Source: Symploca sp. SIO2C1
GTDB lineage: Bacteria > Cyanobacteriota > Cyanobacteriia > Cyanobacteriales > Coleofasciculaceae
Assembly: GCA_010692635.1 (NCBI GenBank)
Contig: JAAHGL010000037.1
Coordinates: 1-50,011, forward strand
Direction: 5' to 3'
Length of the DNA stretch: 50,011 nt
The notes under the pieces were generated by a model that did not search any database, was not told the DNA's origin, and worked only from the letters and a program-made list of their open reading frames with translations. Made by a program: the position numbers and the translations under genes. The first letter of the stretch is position 1. Each line of letters opens with the position of its first letter. This document shows positions 23,588-32,076 of this stretch, piece after piece.

Positions 23588-24268
23588 ATGGCTAAAGATT
23601 ACATGAAGGTCAAGGACTTTATTGAGGTAGCTGGAATGCCAGAAAAGTGGCAAGAAAGCAATTTACAAGAATATATTGCTCAAAGGCTTTATGAGTTAGG
23701 AAACAAGGAGATTTATCTAGAGGTTAAATGTAGAGGTGGACGTGCTGATATTGTTACTCCATCAACTATATATGAAGTCAAGAAATGGTTAACCCGCGAC
23801 CATCTTTATCAGGCAATGGGACAGGTTGCTTGCTACCAAAAGAATATCAAAGGAAACAAAAAGGGGGTGATTATTGGGTTTAAACCAACCAGGGATGAGG
23901 AGAAAAAATCAGCAGAAACAACTGCTGCTTATATCGAACAATCCTCAAGCATAAAAGTTGTTTTTGTTAACTGCGATCGCGAGTGGTTTCCTAAGAGGGG
24001 TAGCTCAAAAAAGTGGTTAGAAAGCCTAAAAGAGGGAGAGCTGGTTCTAAGGCTACCAGTTCCAAAGTTATTAAAACTACCAGTAAGACTACTGCTAGGA
24101 GGCGGTCAACTGCTAGGAAACGGTCAACCCCCAAGAAGCGTAAGAGAAAAACTAAATAGCCCTGTAACCTTGACTCTTATTGCGATTACTCTTATATTTG
24201 TTTCTTTTGGCCTCAGCTATTTTCACGCTTCATCTTACTCCACTACCGAGTCTGAGCTTGCTGAGTAA
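23588..24268 (+). CDS. PD-(D/E)XK-like nuclease with C-terminal membrane helix
   Basis: The protein has 226 residues. The core reads NLQEYIAQRLYELG, then KEIYLEVKCRGGRADIVTPS, IYEVKKW and YQAMGQVACYQ. This gives the D..(10)..ExK layout of PD-(D/E)XK nucleases, followed by a helix with conserved Gln. The last 40 residues include a transmembrane helix (SPVTLTLIAITLIFVSFGLS). A membrane-bound nuclease is unusual and suggests activity on incoming DNA or at the envelope. It follows the long coiled-coil membrane protein by 100 bases. Confidence 0.6.
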   Translation: MAKDYMKVKDFIEVAGMPEKWQESNLQEYIAQRLYELGNKEIYLEVKCRGGRADIVTPSTIYEVKKWLTRDHLYQAMGQVACYQKNIKGNKKGVIIGFKPTRDEEKKSAETTAAYIEQSSSIKVVFVNCDREWFPKRGSSKKWLESLKEGELVLRLPVPKLLKLPVRLLLGGGQLLGNGQPPRSVREKLNSPVTLTLIAITLIFVSFGLSYFHASSYSTTESELAE

Positions 24269-24276
24269 TCCTCCTG

Positions 24277-24307
24277 ATTTACATTGTACTTTGTGAAGAA
24301 GGTATAA
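24277..24307 (+). promoter_or_regulatory. Possible promoter upstream of RHH gene
   Basis: TATAAT at 24303-24308 lies about 19 bases from TTTACA. A start just downstream would leave the second ATG (24334), with AAGGA upstream, as the real start. ACATTGTA in the spacer recalls the ACACATT operator. Confidence 0.35.
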
Positions 24308-24333
24308 TGGAATCCAAAAGAAGGATCAAAAGT

Positions 24334-24603
24334 ATGGCGAGGACTAATATATCTTTTTACCCTACTCCAGAAGTTGAGCAACTTGTAAGAGGTGAACACA
24401 AGAGAATTAACGAGCAGATAGCCGAAAAAACAGGTGGGAAAGGTGAGTCTGTTAGCTTGTCTCAGGTGATTATAGATCTTCTCCGGGAAGCTATTATAAA
24501 TAGACAAACCTCAACAGGTGAGGTGATTCCTATGAAGCGATCGCGCAAAAGAAGAAGTCTTCAGATGAATTCAGATGTCTTTGTACGCATAAAGTCTCCC
24601 TGA
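24334..24603 (+). CDS. Small RHH-like DNA-binding protein
   Basis: From ATG 24334 the protein has 89 residues: ARTNISFYPTPEVEQLVRGE, then SLSQVIIDLLREAI, a strand-helix-helix typical of ribbon-helix-helix proteins. The tail is basic (MKRSRKRRSLQM). An upstream ATG at 24307 would add nine residues but overlaps the probable -10 box. It precedes the helicase and may repress its own operon. Confidence 0.6.
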   Translation: MARTNISFYPTPEVEQLVRGEHKRINEQIAEKTGGKGESVSLSQVIIDLLREAIINRQTSTGEVIPMKRSRKRRSLQMNSDVFVRIKSP

Positions 24604-24626
24604 ATTATTATACAAAACCAAAAAAT

Positions 24627-24653
24627 TTTTCGTTCCCACAATGGGAACGAAAA
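24627..24653. repeat. Stop-associated palindrome (copy 9)
   Basis: CGTTCCCACAATGGGAACG with additional T/A-rich arms gives a 12-bp stem, 28 bases after the RHH gene. T-runs lie on the minus-strand 3' side. Confidence 0.8.
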
Positions 24654-24681
24654 CGGTTAACTATGTTTTATTGATTGTTTC

Positions 24682-26172
24682 ATGTTCATCAGTCCTTACC
24701 CATACCAAGCCAAATTAATACAGGAGGCTTATCAAAAGCTTGAGTCCGCCAATAGGATTGCGATTATTGCCCCAACAGGGAGCGGGAAGACCATAATAGC
24801 ATCCTTTATTGCTAGGGATGCCGTCAAAAGGCAGAAGAAGATACTATTTGTGGTACATCGCGATCGCCTAATTCCCCAGACTCAAAAGACTCTAAAGAAG
24901 CTGGGGATTAGATCTGGTGTGATTGCTGGTAGATATGAGGAGGATAGGAGTGCGACGGTTCAAGTGGCATCTTTCCAAACAATGTCAGGCGATCGCGATA
25001 TCTCTTGGTTTCAACCAGATTTAACCTTTGCTGATGAGTGTCACATAACTAGTTTTGTGAATGTGATGAAACAACGCTTCCCAAAACTCACAAGAGGAGA
25101 ACGGTTGCTCAATAAAAGGGAGGAAGAAGGGATACTGATCGGATTGACTGCAACCCCTTGGAGATTAAGCAAAACCCAATCACTCCTTGATTACTACCAG
25201 GATGCTGTGTTTGCTCCCATGCCAGGGGAATTGATCGAGCACAACTTCTTGTGTCCAATATCCTATTATCACGTCCCTGACAGCCAGGGAAAGTCGATGG
25301 ACGCAACGATTGATTACCTGATCCAGCAGTGGAAAAAATTAGCTCAAAACAGGTTAACAATAGCATTTTGTCCAACTATTGAATTTGCCAAAGGTTTAGC
25401 AAAAGGGTTTAAGGAGATTGGAGTTACAGCAGAAGCAGTTCACTCCAAAATGAAGTCCAAAGAGTGCGATCGCATCTATAAGGATTATGAAGACGGTAAA
25501 ATCAAAATTCTCAGTTCAGTTGGTAAGTTAACTGAGGGCTTTGATTGTCCTCCGGTTAGTTGTGGTATTACGGCTAGAGACACTGAATCTAGGGCATTGT
25601 ATTTTCAAATGCTAGGGAGACTAGCAAGAAAAGCAGACGGGAAGAATGATGCGATCCTTTTAGATGCAGTAGGGTTGAGCCATCCTGATAAATTTGGTCG
25701 TTTTGAAGATCTGAAAATTGATGAAAGTTCTTTATATCAGTTTGAGGAAGAAGCGAAAGGGGATGCCCCAATAAAAACTTGTCATCATTGCTTCAATCAG
25801 ATCTTGGCATCTTATCGCATATGTCCAATTTGTGGGTCTGTTCTAGATGTGGTTGGCAAGATCAAATATTTACCTGATGGCGAAATGGTTCGATATTGGG
25901 CAAACAACGAAGAAAGGGTGGAGTTTGCTGCTTATCAGAAGCTGCTAAAAGTTGCCTTCCAAAGGAGTTTTCCTCCTGAATGGGCTGGCAAACAGTTCTA
26001 TCTCAAATTTAATCGGACACCTCCCTTGGATTGGAGGAGGAACTCTGTTCTAACTGGTGGTTCAATAGAACAACAGTCTGAATACAAGGAATATTTACAA
26101 AAAGTTGCAAAGTCTAACGGTCTAGGTAGGAATTGGGTTTACGAACAACTATCTCTAGAACTTGGCGTTTAA
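24682..26172 (+). CDS. Superfamily 2 DEAD/DEAH helicase
   Basis: The protein has 496 residues. Walker A is APTGSGKT (about 30-37), motif II DECH (118-121), motif III LTATPW, and motif VI QMLGRLARKA. A Zn-ribbon-like CHHC...CPIC pair follows the helicase core. It resembles the phage helicases used for replication or recombination (UvsW/RecG-like). It unwinds or remodels DNA using ATP. It precedes the ParB-methyltransferase gene in the same direction. Confidence 0.9.
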   Translation: MFISPYPYQAKLIQEAYQKLESANRIAIIAPTGSGKTIIASFIARDAVKRQKKILFVVHRDRLIPQTQKTLKKLGIRSGVIAGRYEEDRSATVQVASFQTMSGDRDISWFQPDLTFADECHITSFVNVMKQRFPKLTRGERLLNKREEEGILIGLTATPWRLSKTQSLLDYYQDAVFAPMPGELIEHNFLCPISYYHVPDSQGKSMDATIDYLIQQWKKLAQNRLTIAFCPTIEFAKGLAKGFKEIGVTAEAVHSKMKSKECDRIYKDYEDGKIKILSSVGKLTEGFDCPPVSCGITARDTESRALYFQMLGRLARKADGKNDAILLDAVGLSHPDKFGRFEDLKIDESSLYQFEEEAKGDAPIKTCHHCFNQILASYRICPICGSVLDVVGKIKYLPDGEMVRYWANNEERVEFAAYQKLLKVAFQRSFPPEWAGKQFYLKFNRTPPLDWRRNSVLTGGSIEQQSEYKEYLQKVAKSNGLGRNWVYEQLSLELGV

Positions 26173-26199
26173 GTACCCATTGTGGGACGTGTTTTTTTT
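26173..26199 (+). terminator. Palindrome copy 10 with T-run
   Basis: GTACCCATTGTGGGAC begins right after the helicase stop and is followed by GTG and eight T residues, so it could terminate transcription. Confidence 0.6.
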
Positions 26200-26277
26200 C
26201 CTGATATAGTGCTAATCTAATGAAGACAGTAGTACACAGTACAAGTTGTACATAGTCAAAGTTCTTAGTGGAAAGAA

Positions 26278-28167
26278 ATGACAAAGAAGAAAGGAAGTAC
26301 CGCGATTACCTCCGATGAGGCTGATGTAATCGTCTCTGAGAGTCCTGTTGAGAGTAGCAATGACTTATGTGAAGTCGTCTATTTTAAGGAGTTCAACACA
26401 ACAAGGATTCAAGTAGCCAAGGTTAAAGCAACTTCAGGGCGTGGAAAGGTTTTTATCCCATCGTTGTGGGATGAAGAGGGCTTAGTTTGGATGGGGGGAG
26501 CAGTGCCCTCAGTAAAAAAGGCAACAAATATGGCGACGATCGCCTGTAATCGTTACACTGGTTTATTTAAAGAAGTTGGATTAGCAAGTGTAGATCCAGA
26601 CCTATTAGTGCGTTTACCGTATAACGAGCTAATTTATCTGGACAATGAAAGCAACATTCAACGTTTGATAGATGAGCTAGATATTGAGCAACCATCATTG
26701 TTGAGCTTGGTCATCGATCAGTGGGGGATAATCATCGATGGTAATAGTCGTCATGCAGCGGTTGAACGCTTAAATGCTCGTGATCCTGAAAACAGAAAAT
26801 TTCGGAGGATTCCCGTTGAAATCAAAAGCTTCCCCTCAGGGTTAGCACGATTAGAGGAGTTGAGACTCCGTAACAGCTACAGAACAAAGAGTCGGATTCA
26901 AGAGCTAAACGAAATGCGTCTCAAGCTTCAAATCGAGACAAAAAAACGACAAGACGCATTAGGAAAACCAAAAAGCCAAAAACCCCGTGGTCGTTCAATT
27001 GATCGAGTTGCAGCAGACACAGGAATTAGTCGAAACACTTTACACCGAGGGTTGGGTGCAATCGAGGAGATTGAAAGGATTAAGGATTCTGATCCTTCAT
27101 TAGCTCAAAAATGGACTCAATTATTGAATGAAGGCACAAACAAGATGTCTTTTGACATTGTGGGTGTCCCTGAGGAAGATCGGGAAGCTGTAATCGACAA
27201 GCTTTACGAGAAAGGAAAACTGAGTAAAAAGGTGTCTGTTGACAAAGCTCATAAGGCTGTGTTGGCAGAAAAACTAAGGAACTCAACTGAAAGCAGCGAT
27301 CGCGATGCTGCTGGAGTTGATGGCGAAACTACCGATGTTCTTACACCCGATAATGAACAAGCTGAACGAGAAAAACAAGCACGGTTAAACACCTATAAGG
27401 AACTAGGAGATAAGCCTACTGATAACTGGTACACTCCCACTGAAATTATTGAATTAATTCTAGAGGTTATGGGGGAGATCGACTTAGATCCATTCTCAGA
27501 TCTTCAAAAAAGGATACCTGCCAATAATCATTACACAATCCTTGATGATGGCTTTGCTGACAAAAATCATTGGACTGGTAGTGTATTTGCTAATATCCTA
27601 TATTCTGATCCCGCCAAATGTCTCAAGAAAGCATCTAAGGAGATATTGGATGGTCACACCAAGAAAGGATTATATCTCTGTGAATCAGGAGTCTTATTCA
27701 ACAAGAAGACTCAGACTTTGATTGATAAGCATGAGATGTCAATTTGCAACTGGAAAGGACGGATTGATTTCATTCCTGGTGAATTCTTGCTCGATGACTC
27801 TCCTAATACAGGGACAGGGGCATCACGAATAAACTCTGTGATTCTTTTCTACTCCCTAGATCCCGCTGATCACCGTCAATTTGAGGAAGTGTTCTCTCCC
27901 TTCGGCAAAATTTACCACGATGTAGGTTACTATCTACATCACTCACAATCGTCATTAGATCCCTTTGATGCTGTCAAGGTAAACTGGGAGGATGGCAAGT
28001 CAAAATTTGGGCATATTGAATTAAGTGTCTATGAGTCAGAGGATACACTCTGGGTTGCCCAAGCTGGTGAACACAAAATTGATTCATTGTCGGACAAAAA
28101 GGAGGCAGAAGTTACAGCGATCGCTTTAGCTATTAGTAACTATTCCTCCAACGATCCTTTTAGTTAG
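26278..28167 (+). CDS. ParB-like/HTH/phage adenine methyltransferase fusion, motif IV altered
   Basis: The protein has 629 residues. ParB-type N-domain: LPYNELIYL ... GIIIDGNSRHAAVERLN (about 120-165). Helix-turn-helix: GRSIDRVAADTGISRNTL (about 238-257). The C-terminal part has DNWYTPTEIIELILEVMGE, IDLDPFSD and NILYSDPAKC. This is the phage N6-adenine methyltransferase layout, but the catalytic NPPY is NILY at residues 439-442. It may be an inactive sensor of unmethylated DNA, or have changed activity. No ParA partner is present. Confidence 0.7.
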   Translation: MTKKKGSTAITSDEADVIVSESPVESSNDLCEVVYFKEFNTTRIQVAKVKATSGRGKVFIPSLWDEEGLVWMGGAVPSVKKATNMATIACNRYTGLFKEVGLASVDPDLLVRLPYNELIYLDNESNIQRLIDELDIEQPSLLSLVIDQWGIIIDGNSRHAAVERLNARDPENRKFRRIPVEIKSFPSGLARLEELRLRNSYRTKSRIQELNEMRLKLQIETKKRQDALGKPKSQKPRGRSIDRVAADTGISRNTLHRGLGAIEEIERIKDSDPSLAQKWTQLLNEGTNKMSFDIVGVPEEDREAVIDKLYEKGKLSKKVSVDKAHKAVLAEKLRNSTESSDRDAAGVDGETTDVLTPDNEQAEREKQARLNTYKELGDKPTDNWYTPTEIIELILEVMGEIDLDPFSDLQKRIPANNHYTILDDGFADKNHWTGSVFANILYSDPAKCLKKASKEILDGHTKKGLYLCESGVLFNKKTQTLIDKHEMSICNWKGRIDFIPGEFLLDDSPNTGTGASRINSVILFYSLDPADHRQFEEVFSPFGKIYHDVGYYLHHSQSSLDPFDAVKVNWEDGKSKFGHIELSVYESEDTLWVAQAGEHKIDSLSDKKEAEVTAIALAISNYSSNDPFS

Positions 28168-28190
28168 AGTCTGGTGACTTTGTTAACGGT

Positions 28191-28213
28191 TAGCGTTTCC
28201 AAATGGGGCGCTA
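28191..28213. repeat. Stop-associated palindrome (copy 11, divergent)
   Basis: TAGCG and CGCTA arms enclose TTTCCAAATGGGG, 24 bases after the preceding stop. It is the most diverged member. Confidence 0.55.
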
Positions 28214-28237
28214 AGCATACTCTCTACTAAAACAGCA

Positions 28238-29275
28238 ATGGTAACAACGGAAGAATCAATTTTGTTCAGAGGTGTAGGTTCCCCTATTAATTCTGATATG
28301 TCCCAACAAGAAGCATTAGAAGCTACTGGACTCAACTGGGAAACCTGTCTCAAGGAATTTGAATATGATTTTGATGGGGAAAGGTTAAGCAGCTTACAAG
28401 CTAACACTTTGGCTGCTATCAGATCGGATAATGGTCATTTATTGACTGTCACCGGTACTAATTGGCAACCCTATCAAAATAGCCAGTTGATGTCAGATTT
28501 TTACACCTTTTGCGATCGCACTGGATTAATCCCTGATTGGGGCGGGTTTATTTGCAGGAAGCATCATAGCAAGTCTCATCTTGCCCCTAACATGGCGTTT
28601 GTGTCAGCCAAGATCCCTGAATCAATGGGGGGCGTATTTCACCTTTCCCCTGATGAGGTAATTAACAGTCGGTTGGTTTTCTTTAATCATCACACATATG
28701 GCTACGGTGCTGGGGGTTATTTGTTGACGTGTAGACAAATATGCTCCAACGGCATGACAATAACTGTCAAAGAAGCTAGAAACTTGATAAGTCATATCAG
28801 AAGTCAAGTAGGCAGTCATGAAAAGATCATGGAGTGCTTATCAATGGTGCGGTGTCAATTTACCAAATACAGTCAAGACTTGGAGTTACTGGCTGATACT
28901 CTGTTAACTCCAGAAGAAGCTTTAGCAATCCTGATCAAAGATTTCGGAAAACCAGGAATCCCATTGAGTGATCAGCCAAAGATCGTAAAAACTTGCTTAG
29001 AGCTGTTTCTAGGGCATTTTGACGAGCAAATGAATGAACAAGGAGTCAATCTGGGGAGCAGCACCCTTGCTGCCTTTAGGACTGCTTATGGGCTATTACA
29101 GAGTGTTACTGCCTATAAAAATCATCTTTCCGGAGCGGTCGCCGGTGGTGGTCGTGTTTTATCTATGCTCAGTGGAAGTACAGCTGAGACTACAACAAAA
29201 ATTCACAACACCTTGGTTAAGGTAGCGCGATCGCCAAAAACTGTAACTCTCAGTGTTCCTGTAAGGGAACTGTAG
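28238..29275 (+). CDS. DUF932 phage/plasmid protein
   Basis: The protein has 345 residues. GTNWQPYQNSQLMSDFYTFC and FVSAKIPESMGGVFHLSPDE, with LVFFNHHTYGYGAGGYLLTC and NGMTI, match the DUF932 (TIGR03299) family found in phages and plasmids. Its function is unknown; it probably acts in replication or modification. The ATG directly follows a short gap after the ParB-methyltransferase gene. Confidence 0.8.
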   Translation: MVTTEESILFRGVGSPINSDMSQQEALEATGLNWETCLKEFEYDFDGERLSSLQANTLAAIRSDNGHLLTVTGTNWQPYQNSQLMSDFYTFCDRTGLIPDWGGFICRKHHSKSHLAPNMAFVSAKIPESMGGVFHLSPDEVINSRLVFFNHHTYGYGAGGYLLTCRQICSNGMTITVKEARNLISHIRSQVGSHEKIMECLSMVRCQFTKYSQDLELLADTLLTPEEALAILIKDFGKPGIPLSDQPKIVKTCLELFLGHFDEQMNEQGVNLGSSTLAAFRTAYGLLQSVTAYKNHLSGAVAGGGRVLSMLSGSTAETTTKIHNTLVKVARSPKTVTLSVPVREL

Positions 29276-29283
29276 GAAAAAGT

Positions 29284-29299
29284 GTCCCATTGTGGGAAC
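29284..29299. repeat. Stop-associated palindrome (copy 12)
   Basis: GTCCCATTGTGGGAAC lies 9 bases after the DUF932 stop. It argues for starting the next gene at 29328 rather than 29292. Confidence 0.85.
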
Positions 29300-29327
29300 G
29301 AATAATCCTGATCATTCAAGAATAACA

Positions 29328-29960
29328 ATGTATACTGTGTATCAGCTACAAAAGGAAACAAACATGGGACGAGCAACCGTAGAGACTCTGAAAAATGATT
29401 TTGCAGAAGTGGGTTACGGCTTTGAGAGGAAACAAGGTGGTGGATACCTACTGAGAAAAAAGGGAAGCAAAAAGGCTGAATCAATTGCCAATCTAAAAGT
29501 TGCAGGAAATCGTCTTGCAGCTTTTAAAGCTGAGCAGAATGACAGTCAAGCAGCAGAACAAGCGAAAGTAGAGGAAGAACAACCAAAGGCAAAAACCGAA
29601 AAAGAAGTCCAGGTTGACGACGATCAGGATGAGAACCTTGGTCTAAGGCAGATAGATGCAATTGTAGAAGGAAGCATTGAAAGTTATTTTCTTCCCGAAA
29701 CTACTATTGATGATGAGATGGTTCAGCAGTGGGCACAGCAAGAATTTGTACCGATTGCGGCAATAGCTGAGCATTTCAAAGATGGTCTTCAGAGTATGTT
29801 TGGAACTAGCCAGGTTAACACAGAACAACTGGGGATGTTCCTTTCTTTGTTAGGAGTGTCCATTTATTTTGATGATTCAGACTATGCCATCATCGGAGAC
29901 AATAAGAGTTTCGTCTGGGATGTTCTGTCATTCAGAGAAGATGAGGGATTAGATTTGTAA
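29328..29960 (+). CDS. HTH-like hypothetical protein
   Basis: From ATG 29328 the protein has 210 residues: MYTVYQLQKETNMGRATVET then LKNDF (HTH-like), a basic/acidic linker (GSKKAESIANLKVAGN, then DDDQDENLG) and a C-terminal alpha/beta part. No specific family is recognised. It lies before the terminase genes, so a late-gene regulator is possible. Confidence 0.5.
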   Translation: MYTVYQLQKETNMGRATVETLKNDFAEVGYGFERKQGGGYLLRKKGSKKAESIANLKVAGNRLAAFKAEQNDSQAAEQAKVEEEQPKAKTEKEVQVDDDQDENLGLRQIDAIVEGSIESYFLPETTIDDEMVQQWAQQEFVPIAAIAEHFKDGLQSMFGTSQVNTEQLGMFLSLLGVSIYFDDSDYAIIGDNKSFVWDVLSFREDEGLDL

Positions 29961-29979
29961 AGCTTTCGAGTTAAACTGG

Positions 29980-30005
29980 GATCACTCGTTCAACAAGTGA
30001 TTCCA
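29980..30005 (+). repeat. Hairpin upstream of terminase
   Basis: GGATCACT and AGTGATTCC form an 8-bp stem with one bulge or mismatch around CGTTCAACA, between the HTH-like gene and the small terminase gene. TATAGT follows at about 30018. Confidence 0.4.
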
Positions 30006-30024
30006 GCATCATTGGTATAGTTTA

Positions 30025-30474
30025 ATGGCTCGTAGGACAACAATTGCTAGGGACAATCCAGGATTAAAAAAACTTTGTCAGGAGTTGTCACCAAAACAAG
30101 TCAAGGCAGTTGTAGAAATTGCAGCTGGCTCCAAGTATAATCAAGCAGCTGAAGCGTCTGGGGTTGATGTAAGAACGGTTTACGGTTGGATGAGAGAACC
30201 TGCTTTTAAGAAGGCAGTTATAGAGACCGTACAGGAAATATATTGGGCATCAGTGCAAGATGCTGTCACTGAAAGCTTAAGGGCAATGAAAGTTGCATCC
30301 AAAATAATGAAGAAAGACAGTGCCCGCGATCGCGACAGATTAGAGGCAGTAAAAATAGTTTTGGCTCATTCTTCTGGCTGGAAAGAGAGAAAAATTGCCC
30401 TTCAAATGGAAGCGTTGGAAGCTAGGTTGCAGTCCTTCAACAACTTTGAGGGTGAAGAAAATGAAATGGACTAA
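30025..30474 (+). CDS. Terminase small subunit
   Basis: The protein has 149 residues. LSPKQVKAVVEIAAGSKYNQ, then AAEASGVDVRTVYGWM (about 23-58), is the helix-turn-helix of terminase small subunits, and a helical oligomerisation end follows. It recognises phage DNA for packaging. The next ORF starts inside its last codons, as is common for terS/terL pairs. Confidence 0.75.
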   Translation: MARRTTIARDNPGLKKLCQELSPKQVKAVVEIAAGSKYNQAAEASGVDVRTVYGWMREPAFKKAVIETVQEIYWASVQDAVTESLRAMKVASKIMKKDSARDRDRLEAVKIVLAHSSGWKERKIALQMEALEARLQSFNNFEGEENEMD

Positions 30475-31969
30475 AGGGATGTTAGCTACCTACACCAAGA
30501 AGGTTGCAAAAGTCAAGACGAGCAGCAAGCGTCCCTCGACAGAGGAAGACAAAGATCCGAAAAGATCAGTTTATAAATTTTTATTAAAATCCTGGAAAGT
30601 TTTAAATCCTAACATTCCTTTGTCTCGCAATTGGCATCTAGAACTGCTTTCAGAGTATTTAGAGGCAATCTATTACGGCGAAATCAAGAAATTGTTAATT
30701 AATATTGCACCGCGATCGCTCAAGAGCTTTACAACATCTATTGCTTTTCCTGCTTGGTGCTGGTCTAAATCTCCCTATTGGAGGTTTTTATGTCTGAGTT
30801 ATTCCAGCCAACTAGCAAATGATCATTCGCAAATTCGCCGGGATCTTATCAGAACTCAGTGGTACAAGAATTTAAATCCTAATCTATCCTTGAAGCTAGA
30901 TAAGGATAGGATTAGCGAATATGGAAATAGTGCTCAAGGTGAAATGATTGCCAGGGGTATGGATGGCTCAGTCACAGGTGTCGGTGCTGATTGTTTGATC
31001 TTCGATGATCCAAACAATCCCAAGCCAGGAGCCGAATCTCTAATTCAGCTAGAAGCGACAAACAAGAAATTTGATGACTACTCAATTGGCAGGAGAAATA
31101 ACCCAAAGGAGAGTCGGGTGATCGTTATTCAACAGCGGGTAGGTGTAAGAGATGTAACTGGGCACATACTTGCTGATCTGGGAGGTTATGAGCACATCAA
31201 GATACCTACCAAAGCTCCAGTGCAGATACTGGTTAAATTTCCTAGGAACCGCGATCGCGAGATACTTCGAGAGGCTGGCAGCTTTGTCCATCCTGAACGT
31301 TTCGGAGAAGAGGAGGACAACGAAGCATTGCGAACTCTAGGAGCACAAATGTACGCGGCGCGGCATGATCAAGAGCCTTACGCTATTGGTGGGGGAATAT
31401 TCACTTGGGACAAAACTTACTTTTCCGAACCTCCTACTCAATTCCATCTGGCAATCTCAGTTGATGCTAGTTTTGGCTCAATCAACGATACGGCAAGTTA
31501 TGTAGTGGCTCAATGCTGGTTGGTTTGGCGTCCTTATTTTTGGTTGTGGGATCAGAAACGGGGTAGGTGGACATTCCCAGATACTTTGAATGAACTTGAT
31601 AAGGCGATCGCACAATGGCAGAAAGAATTAGGTAAACCAGTCTCCACCAAACTGATTGAGGAGAAAGCCAACGGTAAGGCAATTATTCAGAAGATGAGAG
31701 AGAAGTACACTGGCATCATCCCAGTTTTGCCTAGAGAGAGCAAGAAAGCACGAGCTGAGGCGATCGCCCCAACTTATCGCTCTGGCAATGTCATACTCAG
31801 AAAAGCAGCTGGTTACTTGGAAGAATACAAGAAAGAGTTAGAGGCGTTTCCAGCATCACCCAATGATGATCAGGTTGATGCCTCAACTCAGCTAATCAAA
31901 CATTTTCTTGATCGGTGGGCAGTTATCGACCAAGAGGCAGAGGAAATAGGAACGATCAGATTTTCTTGA
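30461..31969 (+). CDS. Terminase large subunit
   Basis: From ATG 30461 the protein has 502 residues. Walker A-like APRSLKS (83-89), Walker B CLIFDDPN (178-185) and a C-terminal nuclease with SVDASFGS (about 325), EEKANG and DDQVDA (about 480). It pumps DNA into proheads and cuts concatemers. It overlaps the small-subunit gene by 14 bases. Confidence 0.9.
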   Translation: MKWTKGMLATYTKKVAKVKTSSKRPSTEEDKDPKRSVYKFLLKSWKVLNPNIPLSRNWHLELLSEYLEAIYYGEIKKLLINIAPRSLKSFTTSIAFPAWCWSKSPYWRFLCLSYSSQLANDHSQIRRDLIRTQWYKNLNPNLSLKLDKDRISEYGNSAQGEMIARGMDGSVTGVGADCLIFDDPNNPKPGAESLIQLEATNKKFDDYSIGRRNNPKESRVIVIQQRVGVRDVTGHILADLGGYEHIKIPTKAPVQILVKFPRNRDREILREAGSFVHPERFGEEEDNEALRTLGAQMYAARHDQEPYAIGGGIFTWDKTYFSEPPTQFHLAISVDASFGSINDTASYVVAQCWLVWRPYFWLWDQKRGRWTFPDTLNELDKAIAQWQKELGKPVSTKLIEEKANGKAIIQKMREKYTGIIPVLPRESKKARAEAIAPTYRSGNVILRKAAGYLEEYKKELEAFPASPNDDQVDASTQLIKHFLDRWAVIDQEAEEIGTIRFS

Positions 31970-31974
31970 AAAAT

Positions 31975-31990
31975 GTCCCATCATGGGAAC
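31975..31990. repeat. Stop-associated palindrome (copy 13)
   Basis: GTCCCATCATGGGAAC lies 5 bases after the terminase stop. Confidence 0.85.
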
Positions 31991-32076
31991 GCTTGTAAGT
32001 AATTAAGTAATTTTGTTCAACTCATAACCTCATGTTAAGATTCTTAAGATCCTGATGTTCTTAAAGGTATCGTTCA

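Noticed and set aside
26464-26480. Palindrome-like ATCCCATCGTTGTGGGAT
   Set aside because: Lies within the ParB-fusion coding sequence with a different spacer; not a member of the stop-associated family.
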